64,000 nucleotides of DNA from Catenibacterium mitsuokai (lineage in GTDB: Bacteria > Bacillota_I > Bacilli_A > Erysipelotrichales > Coprobacillaceae): assembly GCF_025148785.1 (NCBI RefSeq), contig NZ_CP102271.1, forward strand, positions 1,791,972 through 1,855,971. The letters run 5' to 3'. The notes under the pieces are model-generated. The model ran no database searches. It worked only from the letters and a program-made list of their open reading frames with translations, and had not been told where the DNA came from. The position numbers and the translations under genes are program-made. Positions 16,660-24,826 of this stretch are shown here, one piece after another. Numbering within the stretch: position 1 is the stretch's first letter; every line of letters begins with the position of its first letter.

Positions 16660-17969
16660 CGTCTGAGTCCCTTAGGAAATAAATTTTTAACCTGATTGCT
16701 TTCTTTGTAGAAAGAAAGTGGATAACCATCGACAAAGATGACGCCAAATCCTTTATTTCCCGTTCCTTCTAATGTTTCACCATGGATATACTTCTTGATT
16801 TCTTCACTATCACATGAATAATCATAACTTCTTTTTACATCCTCTTTAGTCAAAGTTAAGGCAAGAGAATAACTTGGAATAAATCTATTCTTTCTTACTT
16901 CACCTAAATAGAGTCCGTTACGTAACACTCTGATTCCCTTTAGTTCTGGAAAGTTCTTTTTGATTGCATAGAGATGACCATTATTTTCTATGATATAAGC
17001 AGGTACCTTCTTATTGAGAGTCTCCTGATAGAAGGCTTTTAATACTTTTAAATCAGCTTGGCTCACTTGAGGTTTCATTGGTCTAACTACTTTTCTTGGA
17101 CTGTTTCCAGGCTTTCTTAGTAAGGCTATAAAATGCCCTTCTCCACGATAATGATGCGGATAACATCTTACTACTTCATCTAGATCAACGCCTGGACATA
17201 ACCCATGAGATTTACTAAGAGGAAGTAATTCAAAGCCAAGTTCATCGACTGCATAATGAACCATTGCTTCATTTTCTTCATAGGAATAAGTACATGTAGA
17301 ATAGATGACCATACCACCCTGTTTCAACATATCATAGGCACCTTTTAACAAGTTCTTTTGAATATGCGCACATTCTAATACCTTGTCTTCACTCCAAGTA
17401 TCTACAGCCTGTTCAAGCTTTCTAAACATTCCTTCTCCACTACATGGTGCATCTAGGACGATCTTATCAAACGCTTCCTGAAATTGCTTTGTAAAGCGCA
17501 TTGGATCAACATTTGTGACAATTGTATTGTCTAATCCAAAACGTTCAATATTCTCACTTAAAATGCGTGCACGAGAGGCTTCAATATCATTCGCAATTAA
17601 TACACCTTCTCCTGTTAATCGAGATGCAATCTCACAGCTTTTACCTCCTGGAGCCGCACACATATCTAACACAAAATCATCAGGTTCAATAGGTAATGCA
17701 TCTGCTACAAGCATCGCACTTGGTTCCTGGATATAATAGAGTCCTGCAAGAAAATAAGCACTTCTCCCTGGATGATAGTTTTCATCATAGAGATAACCAT
17801 TCTCTACAATAGGATGATGTTCAATATACTGTTCTTCTAATACCCTTTCTACATTCTTCTTATTTCTATTTAAATAGAGACCTTTAACTGGCTTTTCTAA
17901 TAAAGCCTTCTTAAAGTCATCATATTCATCTTTTAATAAAGACTTCATACGGGCATCAAATTGTTCCAT
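16656..17969 (-). CDS. rsmF: 16S rRNA m5C methyltransferase (RsmF/YebU-like)
   Basis: The 437 residues form an RsmB/RsmF-type methyltransferase: MCAAPGGKSCEIASRLTG (SAM motif I), IVLDAPCSGEGMFRK (motif IV, PCSG Cys) and VIYSTCTYSYEENEAM (motif VI, catalytic Cys). The C-terminal part carries the RNA-binding PUA-like region (KGIRVLRNGLYLGEV). It makes 5-methylcytidine in 16S rRNA; the exact position is inferred from family. It is followed by the coupled HD gene. Confidence 0.93.
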   Translation of the reverse strand: MEQFDARMKSLLKDEYDDFKKALLEKPVKGLYLNRNKKNVERVLEEQYIEHHPIVENGYLYDENYHPGRSAYFLAGLYYIQEPSAMLVADALPIEPDDFVLDMCAAPGGKSCEIASRLTGEGVLIANDIEASRARILSENIERFGLDNTIVTNVDPMRFTKQFQEAFDKIVLDAPCSGEGMFRKLEQAVDTWSEDKVLECAHIQKNLLKGAYDMLKQGGMVIYSTCTYSYEENEAMVHYAVDELGFELLPLSKSHGLCPGVDLDEVVRCYPHHYRGEGHFIALLRKPGNSPRKVVRPMKPQVSQADLKVLKAFYQETLNKKVPAYIIENNGHLYAIKKNFPELKGIRVLRNGLYLGEVRKNRFIPSYSLALTLTKEDVKRSYDYSCDSEEIKKYIHGETLEGTGNKGFGVIFVDGYPLSFYKESNQVKNLFPKGLRR

Positions 17970-18059
17970 AAACTCACGTCCTTTCTGAACTATTATACAA
18001 AAAAATAGATGTATTGACTACTTTTGATATGCTACAATATGAAAAGGAGGGATTATTCA

Positions 18060-18602
18060 ATGAGATGTTCATGGGCTAAAAGTAAAGAAGCAATCAAATA
18101 TCATGATAATCGATGGTGTAAAGAAACACACGATGAAAAAATGTTATTTAAGATGCTTGTTCTTGAAGGCATGCAGGCAGGATTATCCTGGGATACTATT
18201 TTAAAGAAAGAAAAAGCTTATAATCAGGCATTTGATGATTTTGATTATCATAAGATTGCCTTTTATTCTAAAGAAAAAATAGAATCTCTCTATGAAGCTG
18301 AAGGTATAATTCATAATCGTTTGAAAATCAATAGTATTATAATCAATGCGAAAGCTTTTTTAAGCGTACAGGAAGAGTTTGGCAGTTTTGATCATTATAT
18401 CTGGTCTTTTGTAGATTTTAAGGTAATTGATCATCGTTATGTAGATGAAAAAGAGATACCTGCAAGTGATGCATTGTCTACTAAGATATCTCAAGATATG
18501 AAAAAGCGTGGCTTCAAGTTTGTTGGTCCTGTGATTGTCTATAGCTATTTACAGGCTATTGGCATTTATAATGATCATCTATTGAATTGTGAATGGAGGT
18601 AA
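18060..18602 (+). CDS. tag: DNA-3-methyladenine glycosylase I
   Basis: Tag removes 3-methyladenine from alkylated DNA in base excision repair. The 180 residues begin MRCSWAKSKEAIKYHDNRW (the W and C near the start are typical), with LEGMQAGLSWDTILKKE and KKRGFKFVGPVIVYSYLQAIG. The zinc ligands are likely Cys near residue 3, His near 16 and the late His/Cys pair (NDHLLNCEW). AAGGAGG lies 9 bases before the ATG at 18060. It overlaps the ribosome site of the next gene. Confidence 0.95.
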   Translation: MRCSWAKSKEAIKYHDNRWCKETHDEKMLFKMLVLEGMQAGLSWDTILKKEKAYNQAFDDFDYHKIAFYSKEKIESLYEAEGIIHNRLKINSIIINAKAFLSVQEEFGSFDHYIWSFVDFKVIDHRYVDEKEIPASDALSTKISQDMKKRGFKFVGPVIVYSYLQAIGIYNDHLLNCEWR

Positions 18603-18607
18603 AGGAT

Positions 18608-19018
18608 ATGACACGTATTGATGAAACTATTAAGAGACATGATAAAGGTTATAACTGTGCACAGGCTATTGCATGTACTTATTGTGATCTTGTAGGTATG
18701 GATGAAGAAACAATGTTTAAGGTGGCTGAAGGCTTAGGTCTAGGTGTAGGCTGCATGGAAGGGACTTGTGGTGCTGTTACTGGTGCATGTCTTCTTGCAG
18801 GATGTAAGAATAGTACAGGCAATCTAGATAAGCCAAATAGTAAAGCAAGTACTTATAAGTTATCTAGAGAAATCATGCAGAAATTTAAAGAAAAGAATTC
18901 TACAACTACATGTAAAGTATTAAAAGGTGTAGAAACAGGTAAGTTATTAAGAACTTGTCCTGACTGTATTAGAGATGCCGCTGCTATTGTAGAAGAAGTA
19001 TTATTTAGTGAGGAATAG
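18608..19018 (+). CDS. C_GCAxxG_C_C family redox-type protein
   Basis: This 136-residue Cys-rich protein has the family pattern: YNCAQAIACTYC, LGVGCMEGTCGAVTGACLLAG and TCPDCIRDAA. The conserved cysteines suggest a bound metal or a redox role, but no activity is established for the family that I can state. GGAGG at the end of tag places the start at 18608 (ATG at 18593 overlaps that site). It is co-transcribed with tag and followed by a terminator. Confidence 0.88.
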   Translation: MTRIDETIKRHDKGYNCAQAIACTYCDLVGMDEETMFKVAEGLGLGVGCMEGTCGAVTGACLLAGCKNSTGNLDKPNSKASTYKLSREIMQKFKEKNSTTTCKVLKGVETGKLLRTCPDCIRDAAAIVEEVLFSEE

Positions 19019-19034
19019 TCATCTATTCCTTTTT
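19012..19034 (+). terminator. Terminator after the C_GCAxxG_C_C gene
   Basis: GGAATAG-TCAT-CTATTCC with a T7 run overlaps the stop codon. Confidence 0.9.
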
Positions 19035-19041
19035 TTAGACA

Positions 19042-19073
19042 CAAAAAAAGCTGAGAATATATCCCAGCTTAAT
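19042..19073 (-). terminator. Terminator of tRNA-Leu(CAA)
   Basis: Minus-strand AAGCTGGGA with TCTCAGCTT followed by Ts lies just past the 3' end of the tRNA. Confidence 0.85.
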
Positions 19074-19083
19074 CATTAATAGT

Positions 19084-19171
19084 TGGTGCCCTTGACCGGA
19101 CTCGAACCGGTACGGGTTTGAAGCCGGCAGATTTTGAGTCTGCTATGTCTACCAATTTCATCACAAGGGCA
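19084..19171 (-). tRNA. tRNA-Leu (anticodon CAA)
   Basis: The 88-base cloverleaf has acceptor stem TGCCCTT/AAGGGCA, an anticodon arm GCAGA-CTCAAAA-TCTGC giving CAA, the long variable arm of class II tRNAs, the GGTTCGAGTCC T-arm and an encoded CCA. It reads UUG. Confidence 0.96.
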
Positions 19172-19185
19172 TTGACAACGTTATT

Positions 19186-19214
19186 ATTATAGTATGCATA
19201 AAGGATGTTTTCAA
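19186..19214 (-). promoter_or_regulatory. Promoter of tRNA-Leu(CAA)
   Basis: Minus-strand TTGAAA (19209-19214) and TATAAT (19186-19191) are 17 bases apart and lie directly upstream of the tRNA. Confidence 0.8.
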
Positions 19215-19288
19215 GAAAAAAATAGTTTTATTTCAGCAAAATGTTAACTCATGTCTCTACGATATATTTAGCTACATCTCATTTTGTA

Positions 19289-19472
19289 TATATTGGTAGC
19301 ATTAAAAGAAATTATTTTATTTTTTTCTAAATGTATTCGCTTACTTTATAAAAATGATTGACATTTAGTTTTAAGGCTCTTATATTGGTAGCATTAAAAG
19401 AAATTATTTTATTTTTTTCTAAATGTATTCGCTTACTTTATAAAAATGATTGACATTTAGTTTTAAGGCTCT
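19289..19472 (+). repeat. Perfect 92-bp tandem duplication carrying the T-box operon promoter
   Basis: Positions 19289-19380 and 19381-19472 are identical over 92 bases, and six more bases (TATATT) of a third copy follow. Each copy contains TTGACA 17 bases before the TATATT that opens the next unit. There is also an 8-bp inverted repeat, CTAAATGT...ACATTTAG, whose right arm overlaps the -35. No gene lies here. Confidence 0.97.
19358..19386 (+). promoter_or_regulatory. Upstream duplicated promoter (P1)
   Basis: TTGACA (19358-19363), 17-base spacer, TATATT (19381-19386). It transcribes through the second repeat copy into the T-box leader. Confidence 0.7.
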
Positions 19473-19478
19473 TATATT
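19450..19478 (+). promoter_or_regulatory. Downstream promoter (P2) of the T-box operon
   Basis: TTGACA (19450-19455), 17-base spacer, TATATT (19473-19478). The predicted start near 19486 is the natural beginning of the T-box leader. Confidence 0.8.
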
Positions 19479-19485
19479 AGATTCA

Positions 19486-19747
19486 TATACAAAAAAGACA
19501 GTGAATTGAAAAGAACATTCAGTTTTTGGATTTACAGAGAGTTCCTAGTGCTGAGAGGGAATGATCCATGTGGATGAAATACATCAAGGAGTTGGGATAT
19601 TGAAATAAAGTAGGTATCCACGGGTACGACCGTTATATCGTCAGAGTATGATAGTACTCACAGAGGTCTATATAGTGATATATGGATAAAATAAGGTGGT
19701 AACGCGAAGTCCCTCTCGTCCTTATAATCGAGAGGGACTTTTTATAT
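19486..19747 (+). promoter_or_regulatory. T-box leader before aroF-argF
   Basis: A T-box RNA senses uncharged tRNA and lets transcription pass. Visible parts are the Stem I region with AGAGAG and a distal loop AGTGCTGAG, the conserved T-box AAGGTGGTAACGCG (19693-19706), and a terminator AGTCCCTCTCG / CGAGAGGGACT (19708-19739) followed by Ts. The likely specifier is TAC (19580-19582) in GAAATACATC, which would mean tRNA-Tyr and suits DAHP synthase. The specifier call is moderate because I did not fold Stem I fully. Confidence 0.92.
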
Positions 19748-19766
19748 ATCCAAAGGAGAAAAGATT

Positions 19767-20783
19767 ATGATTATTGTATTAAAACCAAAATGTGATGAAA
19801 ATGATATTAAGAAAGTAACTGACAAGATTGAAGGCTATGGTTTAGAACCACATGTTTCTACTGGTCATGAAACAACTATTATCGGTGTAATTGGTGATAC
19901 GACTAAAGTAGATCCAAGAGATATTGAAGTTTCACCTTCTGTAGAAAAAGTAATGAGAGTTGAGCAGCCTTATAAATTAGCTAACCGTGCATTCCATCCA
20001 GAAGATACTATTGTGGATGTAGATGGTGTAAAAGTAGGTGGAGGCCATATGGCTCTTATTGCTGGTCCTTGTTCTGTAGAATCAGAAGAACAGGTTATTG
20101 CGATTGCCAAGGAAGTAAAAGCAGCTGGTGCTAATATGCTTAGAGGTGGTGCATTCAAGCCTAGAACATCTCCATATGCATTCCAAGGATTAGGTTCTAC
20201 TGGTTTAGATTACTTAGTAGCTGCCAAGAAAGAAACAGGCTTACCAATCGTATCAGAACTTATGAGTGCTGATGATATTGATGAATTCAATGAAAAGGTA
20301 GACCTCGTTCAGATTGGTGCAAGAAATATGCAGAACTTCACTTTACTTAAGGAAGTGGGTGCAAGAGTCAAGAAGCCTATCCTATTAAAGAGAGGATTAA
20401 GTGCAACATATCAGGAATGGATCATGAGTGCAGAATATATCATGGCAAGTGGTAATGAGAATGTCATCCTATGTGAAAGAGGTGTAAGAACATTCGAAAC
20501 ATATACAAGAAACACTCTAGACTTACAGGCTATTCCAGTACTTAGAAAAATGACTCATCTTCCTGTAATCATTGACCCATCACATGCTGGTGGTAAATGG
20601 TGGTTAGTAGAACCAATGGCTAAGGCAAGTGTTGCAGCAGGATGTGATGGATTACTTATTGAAGTACATAATGATCCTGAACATGCATTATGTGATGGGG
20701 CTCAGTCATTAAAGCCTAAAAAATATACAAAACTTATTGAAGAATTACGAGAAATTGGTAAAGTAGTAGGTAAAGAAATATAA
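19767..20783 (+). CDS. aroF: 3-deoxy-7-phosphoheptulonate synthase (DAHP synthase)
   Basis: The enzyme joins PEP and erythrose-4-phosphate, the first step of aromatic amino acid synthesis. The 338 residues have an N-terminal ferredoxin-like regulatory domain (about 1-70) and the catalytic barrel: IAGPCSVESEEQ, LRGGAFKPRTSPYAFQG, GARNMQNFTLLKE, CERGVRTFE and DPSHAGGKWW. This is the AroA(G)-type (KDO8P-like) class. AAAGGAG lies before the ATG. It is the first gene under the T-box leader, followed by argF after 19 bases. Confidence 0.96.
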   Translation: MIIVLKPKCDENDIKKVTDKIEGYGLEPHVSTGHETTIIGVIGDTTKVDPRDIEVSPSVEKVMRVEQPYKLANRAFHPEDTIVDVDGVKVGGGHMALIAGPCSVESEEQVIAIAKEVKAAGANMLRGGAFKPRTSPYAFQGLGSTGLDYLVAAKKETGLPIVSELMSADDIDEFNEKVDLVQIGARNMQNFTLLKEVGARVKKPILLKRGLSATYQEWIMSAEYIMASGNENVILCERGVRTFETYTRNTLDLQAIPVLRKMTHLPVIIDPSHAGGKWWLVEPMAKASVAAGCDGLLIEVHNDPEHALCDGAQSLKPKKYTKLIEELREIGKVVGKEI

Positions 20784-20802
20784 GTAGAAAGGAAGTATAG
20801 TT

Positions 20803-21792
20803 ATGGATTTACACGGGAGAAGTTTTTTAACACTTAAGGATTATACTAAGGAAGAAATCTATTATCTTCTAGACTTGGCTAAAAAGCTAAAGGCTAAGAA
20901 GAAAGCAGGAAAGATTGGCCATTCACTTGAAGGTAAGAATATTGCCTTATTATTCGAAAAAACATCTACACGTACAAGATGTGCTTTTGAAGTAGGTGTT
21001 CTTGATGAAGGAGGACATGCTACTTTCTTGACTCAGTCACAGATGGGAAAGAAGGAGTCAATTGAAGATACAGCAAAAGTACTAGGTAGAATGTTTGATG
21101 GGATTGAATTTAGAGGATTTAAGCAGGAAAATGTTGAAGCATTGGCTAAGTTCTCTGGTGTACCTGTATGGAATGGTTTAACCGATGTTGACCACCCTAC
21201 TCAGACACTCGCTGATTTTCTTACTATTCAGGAACATCTAAACAAACCTTTAAATGAGATCAAGTTTGTCTTTACTGGTGATATTAGAAATAATGTATGT
21301 TATGGATTAATGTATGGTGCATGTAAGGTGGGAATGCATTTTGTATGTTTAGGTCCTAAATCATTAGAAATGGATCCAGAAGTTGTAGCTTATTGTCAGG
21401 AAGAATGTAAAAAGTCTGGTGGAAGTTTGACTATTACTGATGATACAGATGCAGTAGATGGTGCAGATGTCATCTATACTGATATCTGGGTTTCAATGGG
21501 TGAAGATGAATCATTGTATAAGCCAAGAGTGGAATTATTAAGTCCATTTAAAGTAACCAAAGAATTAATGAGTAAGACACATAATGACAATACATTATTT
21601 ATGCATTGCCTTCCATCTTACCATGATTTCGAAACAGAAACAGCAAGAGTAAAACATGAACAGGGATTAGATGTTCGTGAAGTGGATGATGAAGTATTCA
21701 GAAGCAAGAACTCTGTTGTATTTGATGAAGCAGAAAATAGACTTCATACAATTAAAGCTGTTATGGTTGCAACTTTAGGTAAAGAAGAGTAA
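20803..21792 (+). CDS. argF: Ornithine carbamoyltransferase
   Basis: The 329 residues carry the carbamoyl-phosphate site FEKTSTRTRCAFEVG, DHPTQTLADFLT, the ornithine-binding DIWVSMGEDE and the catalytic-Cys motif MHCLPSYHD. The enzyme converts ornithine plus carbamoyl phosphate to citrulline, or the reverse in arginine catabolism. No other arginine gene is in the window. Its place behind aroF under one T-box is unusual. AGAAAGGAAG precedes the ATG, and its stop overlaps the next start (TAATG). Confidence 0.95.
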   Translation: MDLHGRSFLTLKDYTKEEIYYLLDLAKKLKAKKKAGKIGHSLEGKNIALLFEKTSTRTRCAFEVGVLDEGGHATFLTQSQMGKKESIEDTAKVLGRMFDGIEFRGFKQENVEALAKFSGVPVWNGLTDVDHPTQTLADFLTIQEHLNKPLNEIKFVFTGDIRNNVCYGLMYGACKVGMHFVCLGPKSLEMDPEVVAYCQEECKKSGGSLTITDDTDAVDGADVIYTDIWVSMGEDESLYKPRVELLSPFKVTKELMSKTHNDNTLFMHCLPSYHDFETETARVKHEQGLDVREVDDEVFRSKNSVVFDEAENRLHTIKAVMVATLGKEE

Positions 21793-22238
21793 TGAAACAT
21801 TTATTTACATCTTACTATAATGACAAAGGCATGTATGTCATATATAACGAAAAAACAGCAAATGCAGATAGTGTGATTGAGTATGTGATTGTGATGTTAG
21901 AACAATTCATCAATACACTTGCAGAAGAATCTGATGAAACAATCGAGAATGTAATTGAGATTGTAGGTAAGGATTTTAATGATTTTGTTTCTAGTTATTA
22001 TGAAGGAAGCTATGAACTACTTATTTCACAGGCAGTAGATCGTGGCTTTGCGAATGAATCACAGGAGTTAGTGGGAGTAAGAGATGAGAATGCGATTGGT
22101 ATAGACTTAGAATTAAGTAATTATAGTGATCTGTTCTTATTGATGTCATTGGCTGTTTTGAGTTGTGATTATAGTGATAACGCGAAAGATATTATGACAT
22201 ATCTTGAAAGCATGAATAAAAGTAATTCACTTAATTAG
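21792..22238 (+). CDS. Hypothetical acidic protein, coupled to argF
   Basis: This 148-residue strongly acidic soluble protein is rich in Asp, Glu and Ser, with no signal peptide or membrane segment. Its ATG overlaps the argF stop, so it belongs to the T-box operon. No family is recognised. It could have a role in the same amino-acid pathway, but nothing in the sequence shows this. Confidence 0.75.
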   Translation: MKHLFTSYYNDKGMYVIYNEKTANADSVIEYVIVMLEQFINTLAEESDETIENVIEIVGKDFNDFVSSYYEGSYELLISQAVDRGFANESQELVGVRDENAIGIDLELSNYSDLFLLMSLAVLSCDYSDNAKDIMTYLESMNKSNSLN

Positions 22239-22270
22239 TCTACTGGAGGAATTTTCCTCCAGTTTTTTTT
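22239..22270 (+). terminator. Terminator of the aroF-argF operon
   Basis: ACTGGAGGAA-TT-TTCCTCCAGT followed by eight Ts lies just after the last gene of the operon. Confidence 0.95.
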
Positions 22271-22274
22271 ACGC

Positions 22275-22304
22275 ATAAAAAAGAAGAGGATCACTCCTCT
22301 TCTA
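22275..22304 (-). terminator. Terminator of rmuC
   Basis: Minus-strand AGAAGAGGA-GTGA-TCCTCTTCT followed by a T-run overlaps the rmuC stop. Confidence 0.85.
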
Positions 22305-23199
22305 TAGCACCATCATAAGCTTGATTGATTGTTTTGCTGATCTTATCTTTAGATATCTCTAGTTCCTTCAGACTCTTTTCAAGAGTATTTAAGTTCTTCA
22401 TAACTTTACCATAACGGTCATCTAAACGATCAGTATCACTCTTAAGCTTGATAATTTGTTTTTCTATTTCTTTAATATTCTCTGAACGGTTAAAGTCCTT
22501 AGTGATGTTAATAAGTGTAAAGACAACTCCCATAAGTGTAGAAGGAGAAGTCATTAATACCTTCTTATTATGTGCATAATCATACAGATCAGCACATTCA
22601 TCACATAAATAGAGATAGATGGCTTCACTTGGAATAAACATCACCGCTTCTTCCAATGTTTCCTCGGTAATATATTTATTAGAGATATCATCTATATGTT
22701 TCTTAACATTCTTCTTGAATTCATTCTGATAAGAAATATCCTTTGGATTATCTACTATCTTTAAATAGTTTTCCATAGGAAACTTAGAATCAATAATTAA
22801 TACTTTTGTATTACCAGGTAAATGTAAAGCTGCATCACCTATCTTACCATTGCTTAAATGATACTGTTCCTCATAGATATGCTGATTATCACCACAATAA
22901 AGAGATAGGATATGGTAGAGCTGATACTCACCAAAAGTCCCCCTCTTTTTTGTATTGGTCATAATCACATTGATTTCATGCATGCCATCAACCATATGAT
23001 TAATTTTTACATCGGACTGACCAAGTGATCTATTTGTTTCATTTAATAAAGAAATAATAGAATTATATTGTCCATCAAGTGATGAATGAGCAGCCTCTGT
23101 CTGAATCATCTTTTCATGAATTTTCATCTGTGATGTATAGAGAAGATAGATAACAATCACCAATAATACAATACAAATAATACTTAATACTATTTCCAT
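22291..23199 (-). CDS. rmuC: DNA recombination protein RmuC
   Basis: RmuC limits inversions at short repeats and has a PD-(D/E)XK-type fold. The 302 residues have an N-terminal membrane helix (IVLSIICIVLLVIVIYLLY), a coiled coil, the core KKRGTFGEYQLYHIL, VLIIDSKFPMENY and EEAVMFIPSEAIY, and a C-terminal coiled coil. The IIDSKFP segment holds the nuclease-type residues. The start is one base past the stop of the upstream methyltransferase-like gene, so translation is coupled. Confidence 0.93.
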   Translation of the reverse strand: MEIVLSIICIVLLVIVIYLLYTSQMKIHEKMIQTEAAHSSLDGQYNSIISLLNETNRSLGQSDVKINHMVDGMHEINVIMTNTKKRGTFGEYQLYHILSLYCGDNQHIYEEQYHLSNGKIGDAALHLPGNTKVLIIDSKFPMENYLKIVDNPKDISYQNEFKKNVKKHIDDISNKYITEETLEEAVMFIPSEAIYLYLCDECADLYDYAHNKKVLMTSPSTLMGVVFTLINITKDFNRSENIKEIEKQIIKLKSDTDRLDDRYGKVMKNLNTLEKSLKELEISKDKISKTINQAYDGAIEEE

Positions 23200-23200
23200 A

Positions 23201-24826
23201 TTACTTACGCTTTAAATCTACAATAATTTCTAAACGAGGTGTATGAGGTTCTTTATCTAAAGAAATTATAGTATTCACATCAAACATTTCTTCTAACTGA
23301 TGTAATGTCTTTGCGAGAGTACTCATGTTATCAGAAACAATAATGACATGCTTAATACCTGATAAAGTGATAGACTTTAATAAGTCATCAGTCATTCCAT
23401 CAACAGTTTCATTAATGATTAATGCATCATAACTATGATTCTTTAAATGATGTGCTGCCTGATCATTGACATGTCCAGCAATAAATAGCTTATTGTCTAA
23501 CTCTAATCTCTTTGCATTTTCAGTGGCATCATGGATACTTACCTTATTGTCATCAATTGCGACAACTTTATTTTCTAACTGTAATTCCATGATTCCTGAA
23601 CCACAACCCATAGATAAAACATCTTCCTTCTTATCTAATAAAGAAGCAATCTGTCTTGTCTTTTCATCATCCATTTCTGGATTAAGAATCATATCAGAAC
23701 GTACTGAAATCTTGAAATCCTTATACTGTGCATGTGTCTGACCATAGATTCTCTTGAATCCCTGTTCATAGAAATCCTGATAACGAGATGTATTCACTGT
23801 ATAATATAATGCAGTGACTTCATCTAATGCAGCAATCTCCTTAGTCACAGTCTGGCTGATACCATCCTGTCCAGTAACGAATGCCACCTGCATTTCTTCA
23901 CCAATCTGTCGAATGATTAAGAATCTTAAGCCTTTCTTGAACTTATCATTATAATCACGACATTTATTTGCATTAAGAATATCTTCAATCTTCACAAGTA
24001 AGGAATTGATCTTCTGTGTCTGAAGAGGACAATGATCCATTAAAGTAAGGAACTTTGTTTCACGCTGGTAAACGCCCACACATAACTTTCCACTAAAGTA
24101 AGTAATTGGGAAAGCAACGATATGACGATAATGTTCTGGCTCTTTCATTCCTACAACAGGCTTGATATCCAAGTCTTTTACAGATAAATCTGTATATTTA
24201 TGAAGTGTTTCTTTTAATAATTCACGTTTATGAACTAACTGATCAGCATAATTCATATGCTTTAAAGCACATCCCATACACTGATTGTACTGATCACATT
24301 CAGGATCCTTTCTTGCTGATGAAGGCTTCTTATATGCAGTCACATGACCTAACATATAAGTCTGTGTCTTCTTATCGATTTCTACTTCAACCATTTCTAA
24401 TGGTAAAGCATTCTGTACGAAGATAACCTTCTTCTTAATATAACCAATACCTTCACCATTAATACCAAGTTTCTTGATATTTATTTCTTCTCTATCTTTT
24501 CTTGGCTTTGAAGTGAATCTTCTTGGTTTTTTGTCAAATTCTCTTACTGGTTTCTTTTCGAAGTCTTCTCTTGGTTTTCTGTCGAAATCTCTTCTTGGCT
24601 TCTTATCAAAATCTCTTCTTGGTTTTCTGTCAAAATCTCTTCTTGGCTTTGATTCTGAGTCTCTTCTTGGCTTTCTGTCAAAATCTTTTCTTGGCCCTCT
24701 ATTTTCTTTCTTATAGCCTTTATCAGACCCCTTGTTGAAGCTTTTGCGGCTATCCTTTCTAGTTTTTCTGTCTTTGTCAAAATTTTTTCTTCTTGGTTTA
24801 CTCTTTCCAAAATCTTCTCTTGCCAT
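23201..24826 (-). CDS. TrmA/RlmD-family protein lacking the catalytic Cys, with repeat-rich N-terminus
   Basis: The family methylates C5 of uridine in RNA. The 541 residues comprise a Lys/Arg/Asp-rich region (1-112) with 8-residue RKPRRDFD repeats, a TRAM domain (about 115-165), Fe-S cysteines (C177, C183, C186 in the CDQYNQCMGC region) and a Rossmann domain with MGCGSG. The nucleophile motif SCNPxTLxRDL reads SDNMSTLAKTL, with Asp at residue 499 where Cys is needed, and the DPPRxG-type loop reads NETVDGM. The base-type Glu in PHTPRLE is kept. It probably binds RNA without making m5U. AAGGAGG stands 11 bases before the ATG. Confidence 0.85.
   Translation of the reverse strand: MAREDFGKSKPRRKNFDKDRKTRKDSRKSFNKGSDKGYKKENRGPRKDFDRKPRRDSESKPRRDFDRKPRRDFDKKPRRDFDRKPREDFEKKPVREFDKKPRRFTSKPRKDREEINIKKLGINGEGIGYIKKKVIFVQNALPLEMVEVEIDKKTQTYMLGHVTAYKKPSSARKDPECDQYNQCMGCALKHMNYADQLVHKRELLKETLHKYTDLSVKDLDIKPVVGMKEPEHYRHIVAFPITYFSGKLCVGVYQRETKFLTLMDHCPLQTQKINSLLVKIEDILNANKCRDYNDKFKKGLRFLIIRQIGEEMQVAFVTGQDGISQTVTKEIAALDEVTALYYTVNTSRYQDFYEQGFKRIYGQTHAQYKDFKISVRSDMILNPEMDDEKTRQIASLLDKKEDVLSMGCGSGIMELQLENKVVAIDDNKVSIHDATENAKRLELDNKLFIAGHVNDQAAHHLKNHSYDALIINETVDGMTDDLLKSITLSGIKHVIIVSDNMSTLAKTLHQLEEMFDVNTIISLDKEPHTPRLEIIVDLKRK

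Noticed and set aside
19174-19200. TTGACA at 19173-19178 as a plus-strand promoter
   Set aside because: It has no good -10 at the right distance, and it lies in the tRNA-Leu upstream region whose promoter points the other way.
19289-19472. Tandem 92-bp units as a CRISPR or VNTR array
   Set aside because: There are only two copies, both perfect, with a promoter in each; no spacers are present.
24560-24700. Regular repeats that might be a CRISPR array
   Set aside because: The units are contiguous 24-bp coding repeats without unique spacers and are read as RKPRRDFD in a long gene.
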